From contig CM043796.1 in NCBI GenBank assembly GCA_023974075.1, positions 27,541,438 to 27,605,437 of the forward strand: a DNA stretch of 64,000 nucleotides, given 5' to 3'. The notes beneath the pieces are model-generated. The model made no database searches. It was not told the origin of the DNA and saw nothing but the letters and a program-made list of their open reading frames with translations. Positions 26,401 to 38,899 of the stretch are shown here, piece after piece (positions within the stretch are counted from its first letter, which is position 1; each line of letters starts with the position of its first letter). The position numbers and the translations under genes are program-made. Origin of the DNA: Chaenocephalus aceratus. Its lineage: Eukaryota > Chordata > Actinopteri > Perciformes > Channichthyidae.

Positions 26401-27538
26401 CCTCGCAGCAGCAGCAGCAGCAGCAGCACTCATGACAAGTGTGTCCTGGAGTCTCACAGTAACATTCATAATGCAGTGTTTCCTCTCCTAAATGTCAGTG
26501 TTCTCCGCAGAGAGGCTTGACGACATCATAGATCACTCATTGATGCACTTGTTCTGGCAATGCGTGTGTGTCTATATGGTGTTAGATTACAGGTGTGTGT
26601 GAGAGTGATTGTACGACAGATGCAGTTTAGTTGGAGGTTTATTGAAGTAACCGTACAAAACATATTTCCAATTATTGTTTTGTACGAGCTGTGTGTTCTC
26701 TCTACCTTTCCAGTCACATGTGACCGTTTATAAACCCGTGTGTAGCTAATCACCGCCACCAAGTGTCCAAAAATAATATTGCACGATTAGCCAACATGGA
26801 ACATAAATGGCTCCAACAGTAATCGACTAATTGCTTACTTATAGTGTCCGTTTGGTCTTGTGAAAGCTTTAACTACTGGATCCTTTCATCCACAAGGAGG
26901 CGGCAAGAGGTGAACTATGTATTCAATTGTCTTCGATTCCTTTTAAGATCTAAGTCGGGGGTACAATATTACCTCTCTCCGGCTGAAACTGAAACTGGCC
27001 TAACATTTCGTAACCTCCGTTTTGAATCGGCGTCTATATAGCAACAAAATAATACGGAATAATAATTAAGGAAAATAATATTTAGTGGCTTTTAATAATG
27101 TTTTTATAACAGTTGATGTACATTAGCAAGTGAGTTTATAGCAAATGCACACCTTTACAGTTATCAAAAATAGACAAATCACATCTTCAAGCAGTGTTTA
27201 CCAATATTTAAAATGTATTTTATTTATGCAAGTGTTTTCATGGAACTATTTGTACACACCTGGACTCAAAAAGCATTGCACATGGTCAGGTAGTGCAGCA
27301 GGTTAGAGCAGACTTCCTGTTGGAGGGTTTAATAACTTATTCTCTCCACTTCTTGGTTTGGAAAGCACTTAATATGGCGGACCCTCCACGCGAATTGGAG
27401 GTGGAGGGAGAGGATGTAGGGGTTGGTTTGGAATTGGGCCCAAAAGGCTACATGTAAAGCAGGGGTGTCAAACTCAATTTCATTGCGGGCTACATTAGCA
27501 TTATGGTTGCACTCAAAGGCCCGGTTGTAACCATATAA

Positions 27539-27584
<46 letters not shown>

Positions 27585-30500
27585 TAATGTATTATATTAC
27601 ATTATTGCCTCTGAATTGGATTATTATTGGATAGGATAATAACTTAGTAATTAACTTCCAACTACGTCTGAAAGCAGAAGTTCAGTGCAAATAAGTGCAA
27701 GTCTCTTCAGTGCATGTCACAAAACGAGATGCATTGTGGGACATGTAGTTTATGGGCAACCTGCTTCCGTAAAGCGGCATCTAACCGTATAATAAACGTA
27801 TTATATTCTTTGCAAGCTCTTGCGGGGCCACATAAAATGAAGTCGCGGGCCGGATTTGGCCCCCGGGCCTTGAGTTTGACACCCCTGATGTAAAGCTAAA
27901 TACTGGGACTCGTGAAGAACACTAAAATATACTGTTTTAACAAAGATCTAGTCAAAGAGAATACCTCTCTTATTGTTCCTCCTCTGTGTTGTTCGCAGCC
28001 TACATGGACACGTTGGACTGGGAGTTCCCGGACGTCTGTAGATATTACTTTGGAGCGTTTGGCCAGTGGTCCAGTTTGGTTTTCTCCATGGTGTCCCTCA
28101 TAGGAGCCATGGTGGTCTACTGGGTCCTCATGTCCAATTTCCTCTACAACAGCGGACAGTTTATCTACAGTAAGTCACAACGCTCCCATTATACCAGGGT
28201 ATTACGTTTTACCGTTACTTTGCTTATTCTATCGGTACCTGGCTGCTTGTGTCTTCAAATGTGCTGACTGCTGTGTGACGGCCTCACCTTGTGTTCATTT
28301 CATTTAGGGCATTATGAATTCAGAGGTTAGGTAGGTGGTGAGGGAGGGGGGGTTATGTAAGACAACAGAACAACCTACGAGGGGAAGATATTTAGTCTAA
28401 TCAGGCAGTATGTCTAACTATAATCTGTATTTTAAAATGTGTTGTAATCCTGCTCGTTATCCACATTTTAAAAATGTTTCTAGTAATCTTACTTCGTCTT
28501 TTGTTTTTTATGTAACTGTAAAGGAATAAAGTTACTTTCTTTCTTCGTGTTACTCCCCTGGCCTGATTATCAGCGTTCGCCCCGATGAAATGTGCAAAAA
28601 GAGACTTTGTTTTGATCCGTTTCATCTCCTGTCTGCAGACTACTCTCAAAATCTCAGCATGTCCGATTCAGAGTTTGGGACCAACGGCTCGGATAGAGGT
28701 AAGCCACTAACGACACTCGAGACTTTCGACAAAGGATATCAAGTATCGTCTTCAAAACCTTAAAGGTCCCATGTCATGCTTTCTGGTTATCACCCGTCCC
28801 CTTGTGATATGAAGGTTTTTCTGCATGTGACCGGTCTGCAGTCACAAACCCTCAAAGTCCACCCTGTAGCGAGTAAACTCTAACACAGAGAAGACCTGTC
28901 TGCTGCCCCAGAACGCCTCGTTGGAGGTTTCTCTTTTTCCATTTCTCTTTTTCCATTTTTTACTTCCTGGGTCGTAGTGACGTAAGGGGCTAAGTGACGT
29001 AATGGCTACGCGGATTGACTTCCACACACACACACCATGTATACATCACTTCAGGGGACATTACATTGACTTACATGCATTTCCTAGAGACTTATCCTAA
29101 CCTTAACCATAACCAACACATGCCTAACCCTTACCCTAACCCTTAACCAAGTCTTCACCCTAAAATTAATGATTCCCCTTATGGGGACCTCCAATTTGTC
29201 CCCATAAGGGCGGCGAGTCCCCACACGTGACTGTGTAAACAGATGTAGGTCCCCACAAGTATAGTAATGCTAGGACACACACACACACTCACTCAGCCTT
29301 ATCTATTCTGAGCCGCAGCTCCACGGATTTCTCAGCCTGAACTCGGGCTGAATTTCGAGGAGTCTCACAGACCCCACGCAGCAACCAGGAAACGACCCCA
29401 GTAACCCAGCTCACACTGTCCGCTCCTCGAGCCTCAAAGGGCGGAGCAGCGAGCCCCGCAATGTCCCGCCAACACGGCCCCCAGACCCCACGCAGCATTC
29501 TCATCTGTTTGCCATTACTGGTGTCATTTCCTGGCTGCTATCGCCATGGTAACACATAATCACTGATGTTCCGCTGTAACGGTGGTGGACTCCAACAAGC
29601 CGTGTAGGACAGAGAGTGAATACACAGACTATACAGAGATGCTGTGAGAAACCAATGTGAGTTTGGAACATTGAACAATGTGAATGTATTCTAGTCGACC
29701 TCAACAATGGAATCATGATCAGTAGAAATGGCCGTGACATGGTGGGACCTTTAAGTAGATTTTAGAGACTTCTTACAGTTTGGTCTGCTTTGACTTTAAC
29801 ATTGAATTCTACGCACATAAGGATGCATCAGAAAACTAAATGAATGAAGATATCTCCAATTGTCTCAAACTTCCTGTCTAGTTTCTTATCTTAACCATCA
29901 TGTCGTCTCCTTTTTACCTGTTCATCTTTAGTGGAAACCAGCACCAGAAATGCCCCACCTGTTAATGCTTTGTTAGTAAAGACATCACTTCAATCTTTTC
30001 ACTTCACTAAGAACATTTAGAAATGTGCAGCTACATAAAACACGTGTGTTCGTTGTCCACACGATAAAGTTAATAACCAGACTTTCCAAATGGTGATGCT
30101 GTGTTGCTGTTCTTCCCACCAGTCATCTGTCCGTTCCCCAACACCAACCACGAGGGCAACTCCACCGTCCGCACCCTCTTCCTCACCGCCAGTGGAAACG
30201 ATACTTCAGCCTCGACCTTCGAACACTGGTGGAGCAAGACGAACACCATCCCGCTGTACCTCATCATCCTGCTGCTGCCGCTGCTCTGCTTCCGCTCGGC
30301 ATCCTTCTTCGCCAGGTTCACCTTCCTGGGTAAGAGCGGCCACGGGCAACGCTATTATCAATCCTCTGTGTGAGATATTGGGGTTTTCTATTTTGTCGTG
30401 TTTTAAATGTTTTTACTTCGTGTATGAGAGTTTTTCAGTCTGTGGCTACAAGTATGGTTTTATTGTCTCGTGCTTTTACATGTTTTTTTGTCCTATCGAT

Positions 30501-33500
30501 TTTGTCTAAATGTATTTATGCTGCTATTTATATATTTATTGATGTCAAGCACTTTGCTGTATAAATAAACATGGATTGGATTGAGATACAGACAGGGAGA
30601 ACTGTGTGTGTGTGTGTGTGTGTGTGTATATAAACGGTCTACTGTGAAGCCCTTCAGACTGCAATTCTTGTATGAAAGCGGCGATACACATAACGCTTAT
30701 TATTATTATTATTATTATTATATGACTTTTGGACTACATCAATTATCAAAGCCAATGCAAATAAGTACAAGAGGAAATACATATCAATACCAACATGTGT
30801 CCTGTAGTGATACTGAACAGTGTAACCCTTTACAAAAGAAGACGCCAAGCGACAAATAATAATCCTTTTCACGAGTCAAGGCAGCAACAGAATAAGAAGA
30901 AGCACAGACGTGTCCTCTGCTTTTATTTATAGGAAAAGGTGCATTTCATTAAGCATGCTCCGAGACAATGAGCACATACTACAGTTTAAAAAAGCCGAAA
31001 TAAAATCTGTTTTGTTTTTCTTTCCATTTTCTCCAGGAACGATTTCAGTGGTGTACCTGCTTTCGCTGGTCACCATCAAAGCTTTCCGCCTCGGTTTCCA
31101 CCTGCAGTTCCACTGGTTCGACTACACCGAGTTCTACCTGCCAGGTAGCTATCCGCACGCTTCAATGCTTCTGTACTGGACCTATCTTTACTCCACAACT
31201 CGTATAAAACCAGGCAGATGATCTCTTAACTATCTGTGGTTCATGTCCAGGAGAGAAAACCGTTCCATAGATGTTTGGAAATACTACCTCTTCCAAACAC
31301 GCAGCTCCACTCTGAGTCTCCCCGATGCCATGTATTCTGATGTACGAGTTTTATTTCTTGTCCCTTGATCGGATATTAAACCTAGCTGTTTCCTTGCACC
31401 TCAAGTCTTCTAAATCTGGCTTTTCATTAGTCTTAAAGTAAAAAAAAAAAAGACTCGCATTTAAGGCATTTTTTTTATCATTCTAGTTTTTTTCAGTTTA
31501 TTGACTTCTGTGTTTTTATCCATCGCGTAATAATAATAATATTGCATTACATTTTTTTATTAGAGCGCTTTTACAATTACATATTACACATATTAGACAT
31601 GTTACTGTGGACATTACCCACAGGAGAAAATGCGGGTAAAGTGTCTTGCCCAAGGACACAACGTAGTGGCGGCCGAGGCGGGTTTCGAACTGGAGTTCCC
31701 CACCGCCCCTTGATCTGATGACCAACGTAGTCTGGCTTAGTATATGTATTACCTGGAAAGGGGCGGGGCTGAATTTCTTATTTGTTTGTGTGAAAAGGGC
31801 TATGTCTATAAAGTTTGATTTGTATTTGATAAAAAAAATACTCTTTCCCACTGACCGTACATGTGGTTTCCCCTAGCAACCTGTAAACACATGTGCAAGT
31901 CAGACGGACACAGCATGACATTAGAATGCTCTCGATCTGATGAACCCTTCCATCTCCATGCTCCCTTGTTTCTTTACAGCGACAAACATTTAACCCCTCT
32001 CTTTTTTCTCTGTTCTTCTAGAGTTCAGGGTGCTGTTCCCTCAGTTCACTGGCGTCCTCACGCTGGCCTTCTTTATCCACAACTGCATCATCACGCTGAT
32101 GAAGAGCAACAAGCACCAGGAGAACAACGTGAGCATTACACAGCTCAGTCGCACACTTTGGGTCCCGAGTCATTGTGGGAGACTTTGCCGGTACCGGCTT
32201 AATGTCCCGTTCAGAAACAGGAAGTCAGTCCCACAGTGGTATATGTAGCTCAGGGGGTGTTTCTCAATGTCGAGGAAGGCTGCTCCAGAGCCACTATTTC
32301 AAGGATGCTCATCGAGTCCCGCCGAAGGACTGTTCCAATGCCCAGCATACTTGGAATTCTACCGAGCCCGGTGTACTTCGTAGCGAGAAATTTCGAGGCT
32401 GCACATGTGTCGACTCCGCGGTCTTAAAGTCCCCACAATGCTTTGCGCACGGACCAATTTCCCCAAATTTGTGGCGGAAAATGTAAGGCGGGGCCTCTCA
32501 CATGACGCACACCTGCTAGCCTGTTCCACCATTCTTCGTTTTCCGAGGCTAGGAAGGATTCTTGCCTCGCTTCTGAAGACCCAGGGTGTTTCTCAATGTC
32601 GAGTACGCTTGCTTGGTAGCACATGTCTTCCGAGTCACTTGCTTCAGAAGCGAGGCAAGAATACATCCTGGCATTTGGAAAACGAAGAGTGGAACAGGCG
32701 AGCAAGTGTTCAGGTGTGCGTCATATGAGAGGCCCCGCCTTACATTGGTCAGTGCGCAAAGCATTGTGGGGATTTTAAGACCGAGGAGTCTACACATGTG
32801 CAGCCTCGACATTTCTCGCTAGGAAGTACGCCGGGCTCGGTAGAATTCCAAGTATGCTGGGCATTGGAACAGTCCTTCGACGACGTAGTGTGCTTGAAAT
32901 AGTGGCTCTGGAGCATCCTTACTCGACATTGAGAAACACCCAGTGTGTAAAGCAGGGGTGTCCAAACTACTATTTTGAATCGGCCCTCAGCTAATTCAAA
33001 AAGTATAATGGAATGCGGCCCACAAATGAAACTAGTGCTTGTCTTGTACTTCGTAAATATATATGTAAAAATAAATCGCACTGTATTCACGTGTTAATAA
33101 AAAACCTTTCAATTAAAGTTGGAAACATTTTCTAACATATCTTAGTTGATAAGAAAAAATCCCAATGACTTATTTACACAACAAGCTTGACGTATACACT
33201 TCCTGTTTCCTATTATTATTATAATCAACCTGAGGCTTCTGTTTTAAGGGAGGAGCTGCCAACACTCACGAGCATCCTTTACCTACTTGATTTTGCTAAC
33301 TTAATACCGAGCTTATGACGCGATGCACCTCTCGTGAGCGGCCCAGCCCTTACTGTAGTACGTTTTTCCGTGCGTGGCCCTCGGTGAGAACAGTTTGGAA
33401 ACCCCTGATGTAAAGAGATGCTGAGTCTGATGTGTTTTCTGTTCCAGGTGCGGGACCTGTCCGTGGCCTATCTTCTAGTCGGGCTCACCTACCTGTATGT

Positions 33501-36500
33501 GGGCGTGCTGATCTTCGCTGCCTTCCCCTCACCTCCTCTCTCCAAAGACTGCATCGAACCAGTGAGATGTTTACACTGACTTGTATATCGTTTTCCTTTT
33601 TTATATTTGTCTATTCATTTATTTTAGGGACCGTGCACATGCATGTCTGTAAATGTGCCAGTTGGCCAAGAGGAGATTTTTCATTTGTAGTCCCGGGACA
33701 GATGTTGTAAATCAACCTAAAGTAAATACAATCAAATAAAAACATGCAACATACATTACTGGAAATGTTAATAAAACAAATCAAATACAACTAAACAAAA
33801 AAGAACATGTTAAAACACAGGCTGTGGGTTTTAAGGAGCAGAAGATTGCGTCGGTGTTTCAGAGCTGATTCTTCACGAACCAGGTTTTCAATTGGGATTT
33901 AAATCAACTGAATGTCGTCTGGTCTCTGATTGGAGATGTGATTGAGTTCCATTGCTGTGCAGCTTAAAGGTCCCATGTCATGCTTTTCTGGTTATCACCC
34001 GTCCCCTTGTGTTATGAAGGTTTTTCTGCATGTGAACGGTCTGCAGTCACAAACCCTCCAAGTGCACCCTGCAGCGAGTAAAACTCTAACACAGAGAAGA
34101 CCTGTCTGCTGCCCCAGAACGCCTCGTTGGACATTTCTCTGTTTCCATTGTTTACTTCCTGAGTATAGGGACGTATTTCGGGTATAGCGACATTACATCC
34201 GCGGAGCCGTTACGTTTGGACCAATCCATGGACTTCCTCACACACACACACACACACACACACGGCGGGACGTTGCTGCGAGGAGCGGGACACTGTGAGC
34301 TGGCTCACTGGTGTGGAGACGGCGAGACAGCGTGGAACTCAGCCTGGGCACACACACAAACTCCCAGCCAGGCTGCGGGTGTGTATGTTTCGGGCTGGGT
34401 TTCGCTGTGTCTTGCTGTCTCGCAGACGGCCACTGGGCTCACGGGGGGGGGGGGGGGACAGAGAGTGAATACTCATACGATACAGAGATGCTGTTTGAGA
34501 AACCAATGTGAGTTTGGAACATTATACATTTATTCTAGTCGACCTCAACAATGGAGTTATGATCCGTAGAAATGGCCGTGACGTGGTGGGACCTTTAATA
34601 GAAAATGAAGACTGACAGAAATAACTTTTCCTGAGTGGAATAATGCAATTTATGTTTTATGTAGGTTTGTTTTTGGACGCAGGGAATATTCATAGGAGAT
34701 TGTTGAACTCTACCTAGTTAAAACAAGTGTCCTCATAAGACCCCCCCCTCAAACATTTCTGTATGAGGCAGCAGACTTTGGGATGGGGAAACGGTAAGAG
34801 ATATTTCTTGGCTCTCTCGTCTCCTGCAGAACTTCCTGGATAACTTCCCCACCAGCGATGTGATGGTGTTTGTGGCGCGGGGCTTCCTGCTGTTCCAGAT
34901 GATCACGGTCTACCCCCTGCTGGGCTACCTGGTGCGGGTCCAGGTGATGGGCCAGATCTTTGGAAACCATTACCCCAGGTACCACTGAAGGACATCACAT
35001 TACACCTCGTTGTGTCTGTGGAAGCTCAGCAGACTGTGGCGATGAGCACATTATCAGAGCACAAATATTATTAATGGATATGTTACTTGCTTCCTTTGGT
35101 TACTCAAACCCTTTATGAACACACAGTTAGAAATACACTACATGTATACAGTTTTGTACATTTAACGTCTTTAGACTGTAAGTGTAAATATGCATATTGA
35201 CATTTAATTGTACTGTCATCGCTACGACCTCTGCTTTTACCACCATTTATTTATTTGTCTATTTTTTGACTGCAGTGAGAGTTGCCAAAGAAATGTCGTT
35301 GTACTTTGTATGATGACAATAAAGATATATTCTATTCTAATAAGCTTTTATAAGTTTCTTAAACATTACGTACCAGAACATTCTGTCTTAATGGCCAAAC
35401 TGTTACTTAAGTCTCCTTTGAAGTACATTATAATGTTTTATTCCGGGCCCCAATGCGTGACTGAATCCTCCGAGTTCGTCACAGATCCTTATGGGTTCCA
35501 CAGCAGGGACATTTTCAGTGATAAAATAAAATCAATTAAGGAAACAGAGACACTCAAAAAAGTCTTAAAAAGGTGACATTAGACTTCCGTAAACCTGCCG
35601 AGTGTTGGACCTCTGAGTGAGGGTTGAAATGATATTGCAACACATCTAACGTTTCTTCGTCTTCCTGCAGCTTCTTCCACGTTCTGGCGCTGAACATTTT
35701 AATAGTTGGAACCGGCGTCCTGATGGCCAAGTTCTATCCCAATATTGGATCCATCATCAGGTGAGTTTGAACCGCCCCTTATCATACTCACTGCACAACA
35801 ATAACTAATAAGTCGATTGTTTCTCAAACCTGTGGCTACAAAGGACACAAGATAACATAACATGGACAGAACTGTGTGTAAAAGTCCTGATTACATTTCA
35901 ATGTGGTGTGAAAACAGTTGGAATTGTTTAACTGAACAGATGTGACCGTTATATTGTGTGTAGATGTAGCTAAATGTATAAAACCTAGCGTAACCTTGAA
36001 GAAGTCCAGCTTCCACTCCCACTTGTATGACCTAGTATGAGCCAAGTTGTAAACATACTGGATCCTTATTACCCGCAATGCGGCTACTAAGTTCTCCTCG
36101 AGCCACGACATGTTTTATTACACGCTGCATTATCTGTCATCACCCTCACAGATGCCGGTAAGGTCCATACATGTCACTTCAAAAGACCGTATATTCTGGC
36201 TGCCACGTCTTGGAAGATTCTCTCGAATAAAGATTTAGTTAAAAAAAAATAAATCTTTTGCTTCAACACAAAGAGTCGGTGGGTCGTCGTGGGGGAGCAC
36301 AAGATCTTCTCTAATCAAGTCGTAAAACACTACTGAGGATTTGGAGCTCGTGTGAGTCCGTTTCTCCGTCGTGATTTCTTCAGCTTAGGCGTTAATGGTG
36401 GCCGCCGCAAGTTGTCTTGTACGTTTCATTTACCATCTCTCTCTTTCTCGTACGTTTCATGTCATCTCTGCGTTACTAAAAAGGCAATAATGCCCACACA

Positions 36501-38899
36501 AATAATAAGATAAATAAATGTTTTTGCAAAATGTACCCATCAATTACTCTCTGAGTTGTGGGTGGTATTGATGCTAAATTTAAATAGCCGTTATTTATTG
36601 TGTTTTTTCTGCAATGAGTACGTTTACTCTTAAGAACATTTTCCTAATTGTAATTGAAGGTCCCGTGTCATGCGTTTCCGGTTATTACCCGTCCCCTTGA
36701 GTTATGTAGCTTGTTCTGCATGTAACCGGTCTGCAGAGTCACAAACCCTCAAAGTACACCCTGTAGCGGAGGCGCGGGAAGGTCTTTTGAGTGGGGGTGC
36801 TGAGGTGCTGGACTCCAGTGGACTTAAGGCCCTGACACACCAAGCAGTCACCAGAGGACTAGCCGACGCTGAAGTCGGCTGTTGCCTGGCCGTGTTCTCC
36901 TGCGTTTTGGCCATGTGTCGCACGGGAACACACCGCACCGACTTCAGTGCGTGAGTGGCAATAACTCTCCTTACCAGCAGGCGGCGGTAGTGTGTATTCG
37001 TCATTCAAAAGAGGCAACAACCGGAAGACAGAGAAGAAGAAGAGTATCTTTTCTCCGTAATATCATACAGAGCTGGCCTCTCCTGGATCAAGGTGATGAG
37101 CAGGTCTTCGTTTGCATCATTCCAGATCGCCATGATGAGATGAAAATGAATAGCAGTCTGTGTGTGCCTTCTTAAATCGTTTGTTTACGTCCCTCACTTC
37201 CGCTTCGCTTCTCATGCACTGATTTGCTAGCTGAACAGCCAATCAGAGTGATTATTTGGTCTCTCTCTCTCTCTCTCACTACGCTATTTCCACACACACA
37301 GAGCCGAGCTTGAATGGCACAATTTTATTTCCATGCAACTCTCTGATTGGTCTGGTGTCTTGCCTCTGTTGCATTCACTGAACACGGGAAATTACAGTTC
37401 TGCCGTCCTCTCTAGTGTCATGATGAGGTTCACGTAAAGCACGGTTAATGTATTATATTATTGAGGTAGAATTGTCCGGTGCTACAGAAACAACATTCGG
37501 GGCAGGCCAAAATATTATTTTACCAACAATGTGGAATTTATTGGCTACATATTACACAGATTATGCACAGCGGGAGCAGCAATAACCGTCACATAATAAT
37601 TCAGACAGGGGAGCTCCGCACCCCCTGCCTGCCGCTAGGGGGTGCTGCAGCGCCCTCAGCACCCCCCTTCCCGCGCCCATGCCCTGTAGCGAGTACAACT
37701 CTAACACAGAGAAGACCTGTCTATGCTGCCCCAAAACGCCTCGTTGGACATTTCTCTGTTTCCATTGTTTACCTCCTGGGTATAGCGACGTGCCCATACC
37801 CAAACGGACCAATCCGTGGAGCGGTTACGTTATGACTTCTTCACACACACACTCAATCTTTTCTATTCTAGTAGACCTCAACAATGGAATTATGATCAGT
37901 AGGACCATGGGACCTTTAAATACTTTTACTTAATGTGTGTACCATTCATGTTGCAGTACTTTACCTTGAAATTGAGTATTCGTACAGTGTGGTATTAGTA
38001 GTTTTACTCAAGTAAAGTATCTGAATACTTTAAACCAAGGATCCCAAGGATTATCAGCAACATGTTCTTGAAGTTTAAAAAGTAAAAGCACTCATTGAGA
38101 TGTGTGTATATAATTATATTTATATTATGTGTGTGTATATAATTATATTTATACATTTTTTTTTTGTGACAACAGTAGCATTTTACTGTTGTAGACAAAC
38201 AAAGTAAAATATGTAAATAATGTAACTCTTTTGTGACTTATATTGTTACATTTTTAGAGATGCATTTTGTTAAAAGTAAAATGTAGTGCAGTCAAATTAC
38301 ATTATTTCCCTTTCCAAATGTAGTGGAGACGAAGTATAAAGTAGCAAGAAATGGAAATACAAGTACTTCAAACTTGCCTTTAAGGACAGTACTTGAGTAA
38401 ATGTACTTAGTTACTTCCCACCTCTGTCCACCACTGACTGACAAAGTAAAATATGTAAATAATTAGACTCTTGTGACTTTAAGGGTTTAATTTTTAGAGC
38501 TGCATTTTGGTGAAAGTAGTTTTTCAATAAACGTAGTGGAGTAAAATGACATTATTTCCCTTTCTAAATGTAATGATATCGTATAAAGTAGCATACAATG
38601 GCAATACAAGTACCTCAAAATCGCAATTAAGGATAGTACTCGAGTAAATGTACTTAGTTACTTCCCACCTCTGAGTAAACCTCACTCATCCACCCGTTGT
38701 GACGCTGATGCTGCTCTCTGTCGCCCCCTGCAGGTTCTCTGGAGCAACATGCGGCCTGGCGTTAGTGTTCGTCTTCCCCTCGTTGGTCCACATGATCTCC
38801 CTGAAGAGGCAGGGGCTGCTCCGCTGGCCCTCCACGCTCTTCCACAGCTTCCTCATCCTGCTGGGCATGGCCAACCTGCTGGGTCAGTTCTTCATGTGA
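17427..38899 (+). CDS. slc38a9: Sodium-coupled neutral amino acid transporter 9 homologue, lysosomal arginine sensor
   Basis: Fourteen coding exons with consistent phases: 17427-17527, 18508-18637, 23409-23527, 23627-23690, 24332-24425, 27999-28169, 28639-28698, 30123-30329, 31037-31144, 32022-32128, 33448-33561, 34830-34978, 35671-35760, 38734-38899 (1680 bases, 559 residues; human is 561). SLC38A9 sits in the lysosomal membrane, senses luminal arginine and signals through Ragulator-Rag GTPases to mTORC1. Visible signatures are the N-terminal Rag-binding segment VHYYSRL (human IHYYSRL), helix 1 [36 protein letters not shown], the glycosylated luminal loop ([13 protein letters not shown]), [14 protein letters not shown] and C-terminal ANLLGQFFM. 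The first exon, [14 protein letters not shown], differs from mammals, as N-termini of this gene usually do. All introns have GT-AG ends. Introns carry many MITEs, but none interrupts an exon. Confidence 0.95.
17985..18180. repeat. GTGGGGACC dispersed repeat (intron 1)
   Basis: TG microsatellite, then ACTTGTGGGGACCTAAAT, TTATGGGGACAAATTGGAGG, AATTTTAGGGTGAAGACTTG and GTTAGG steps. The same unit is inverted at about 29023-29290, inside a family B MITE. Confidence 0.8.
18924..19818. mobile_element. Foldback element with long inverted repeats
   Basis: Outer ends AAAGCCCCTGTCACACTGTC and GACAGTGACAGGGGCTTT are inverted copies. Inside, a second long inverted repeat (about 18960-19120 against 19290-19435) shares ACACGATAAAGGAAATG/CATTTCCTTTATCGTGT and AGTTTCTCAGGCTCCGGCAG. 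The whole could fold into a large cruciform. No transposase coding. Confidence 0.8.
20421..21075 (+). mobile_element. PIF/Harbinger-derived element fragment
   Basis: Starts TAA + AGGCCCTGACACACCAA. At 20739 an open stretch encodes [20 protein letters not shown] and on to about 20829, resembling the N-terminus of MADF/MYB-like proteins of PIF/Harbinger transposons; it then runs into low complexity. The inverted relative lies at 36827-37260. Confidence 0.6.
21821..22006 (+). mobile_element. tRNA-derived SINE (V-SINE-like)
   Basis: A tRNA-like head (GGTCTAATGGATAGTGAGG with B-box-like GAGTTCAAATCCC) is followed by a body with TGCCCTTGAGTAAGGCACTT and the tail GTCTGCTAAATGCC common to fish V-SINEs. 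Lies in slc38a9 intron 2. It is not a functional tRNA gene. Confidence 0.75.
22648..23351. mobile_element. TTAA-flanked MITE, family A copy 2
   Basis: TTAA + AGGGGACCTATCATGCAAAA at the left, TAGCATGATAGGTGACCT + TTAA at the right, about 0.7 kb, no coding capacity. Ends 57 bases before slc38a9 exon 3. Confidence 0.88.
23905..24165. repeat. GATA/GACA/GGTA tetranucleotide microsatellite array
   Basis: Mixed TAGATAGA, CAGACAGA and GGTAGGCA tetranucleotides over about 260 bases. It reads as repetitive Tyr-Leu-Pro-Ser on the minus strand. It joins a retroelement-like tail TACTTTATTGATCCCAAATT at 24153-24172. Confidence 0.92.
25242..25505. mobile_element. hAT-like MITE (CAGTGTTTCTCAAAC family)
   Basis: Ends CAGTGTTTCTCAAACTTTTT and CTTTGAGAAGCACTG, flanked by a perfect 8-bp duplication CTTTATAT (25234-25241 and 25506-25513). 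Confidence 0.88.
25571..26130. repeat. 37-bp minisatellite, about 15 copies
   Basis: The unit is AGTAGAAAGTACAGGTATTTG plus GGTTCAACATGTGAGA (37 bp), with a shorter variant lacking seven bases. It is derived from the host element sequence. Lies in slc38a9 intron 5. Confidence 0.9.
27460..27887. mobile_element. hAT-like MITE (CAGGGGTGTC family), with (TA)n
   Basis: Ends CAGGGGTGTCAAACTCAATT and GAGTTTGACACCCCTG with a perfect 8-bp target duplication ATGTAAAG (27452-27459 and 27888-27895). A TA microsatellite lies at about 27545-27582. Confidence 0.92.
28760..29754. mobile_element. TTAA-flanked MITE, family B copy 1, with nested repeat
   Basis: TTAA + AGGTCCCATGTCATGC left and GACATGGTGGGACCT + TTAA right. 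The inverted copy of the 17985 GTGGGGACC repeat, including telomere-like CCCTAACCCTTAACC, is inserted at about 29023-29290. Lies just after slc38a9 exon 7. Confidence 0.85.
30604..30720. repeat. (TG)n and (TTA)n microsatellites
   Basis: TG repeats at 30604-30627 and TTA repeats at about 30697-30720, within slc38a9 intron 8. Confidence 0.9.
31530..31770. mobile_element. SINE-like segment (minus-type tail)
   Basis: Contains GTGTCTTGCCCAAGGACACA and GGCGGGTTTCGAACTGGAG, motifs of teleost tRNA-related SINEs. No exact ends found. Confidence 0.5.
32251..32944. mobile_element. Foldback MITE in slc38a9 intron 10
   Basis: Left arm GGTGTTTCTCAATGTCGAGG..., right arm ...ACTCGACATTGAGAAACACC. The arms pair over hundreds of bases, for example CACAATGCTTTGCGCAC at 32433 against GTGCGCAAAGCATTGTG at 32751. 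A second internal inverted pair (about 32540-32600 against 32635-32680) gives nested hairpins. Several short open frames here are shadows of the palindrome. Confidence 0.85.
32953..33407. mobile_element. hAT-like MITE (CAGGGGTGTCC family)
   Basis: Ends CAGGGGTGTCCAAACTA and TTTGGAAACCCCTG. Flanks GTGTAAAG and ATGTAAAG are an 8-bp target duplication with one mismatch. Directly abuts the foldback MITE. Confidence 0.85.
33964..34598. mobile_element. TTAA-flanked MITE, family B copy 2
   Basis: TTAA + AGGTCCCATGTCATGC left and GACGTGGTGGGACCT + TTAA right. Includes a CA microsatellite (34240-34263) and a poly-G run (34443-34456). Confidence 0.88.
35172..35345 (+). mobile_element. 3-prime tail of a LINE-type retroelement
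   Basis: TTGTACTTTGTATGATGACA, AATAAAGATATATTCTATTC and a short ATTCTA repeat. Same layout as 8395-8635. Confidence 0.55.
36653..37919. mobile_element. Family B MITE (copy 3) with nested insertions
   Basis: Family B left part (GGTCCCGTGTCATGC, 36659) and right part (TCGTTGGACATTTCTCTGTT to GGGACCT + TTAA) are separated by about 0.9 kb. The inner segment has inverted ends (GGCGCGGGAAGG and CCTTCCCGCGCC, about 36770 and 37675). It contains an inverted relative of the Harbinger fragment at 20.4-21.0 kb (36827-37260). The left TTAA is mutated. Confidence 0.7.
37960..38675. repeat. AGTA-rich dispersed repeat, two related halves
   Basis: The segment with ACTTGAGTAAATGTACTTAG and TTACTTCCCACCTCTG occurs twice (ends near 38427 and 38673). 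It is a direct duplication of about 245 bp, related to the 25.0-26.25 kb element. It lies just before the last slc38a9 exon. Confidence 0.7.

Noticed and set aside
32175..33090. Several 80-110 codon open frames on both strands
   Set aside because: Shadows of the foldback MITE arms; the same peptides appear on both strands because of the palindrome.
36702..37175. Open frames at 20.7-21.0 kb and 36.7-37.2 kb sharing a protein sequence
   Set aside because: Antisense reading of two inverted Harbinger-derived copies; the plausible coding sense is the other strand ([10 protein letters not shown]), and it is truncated.
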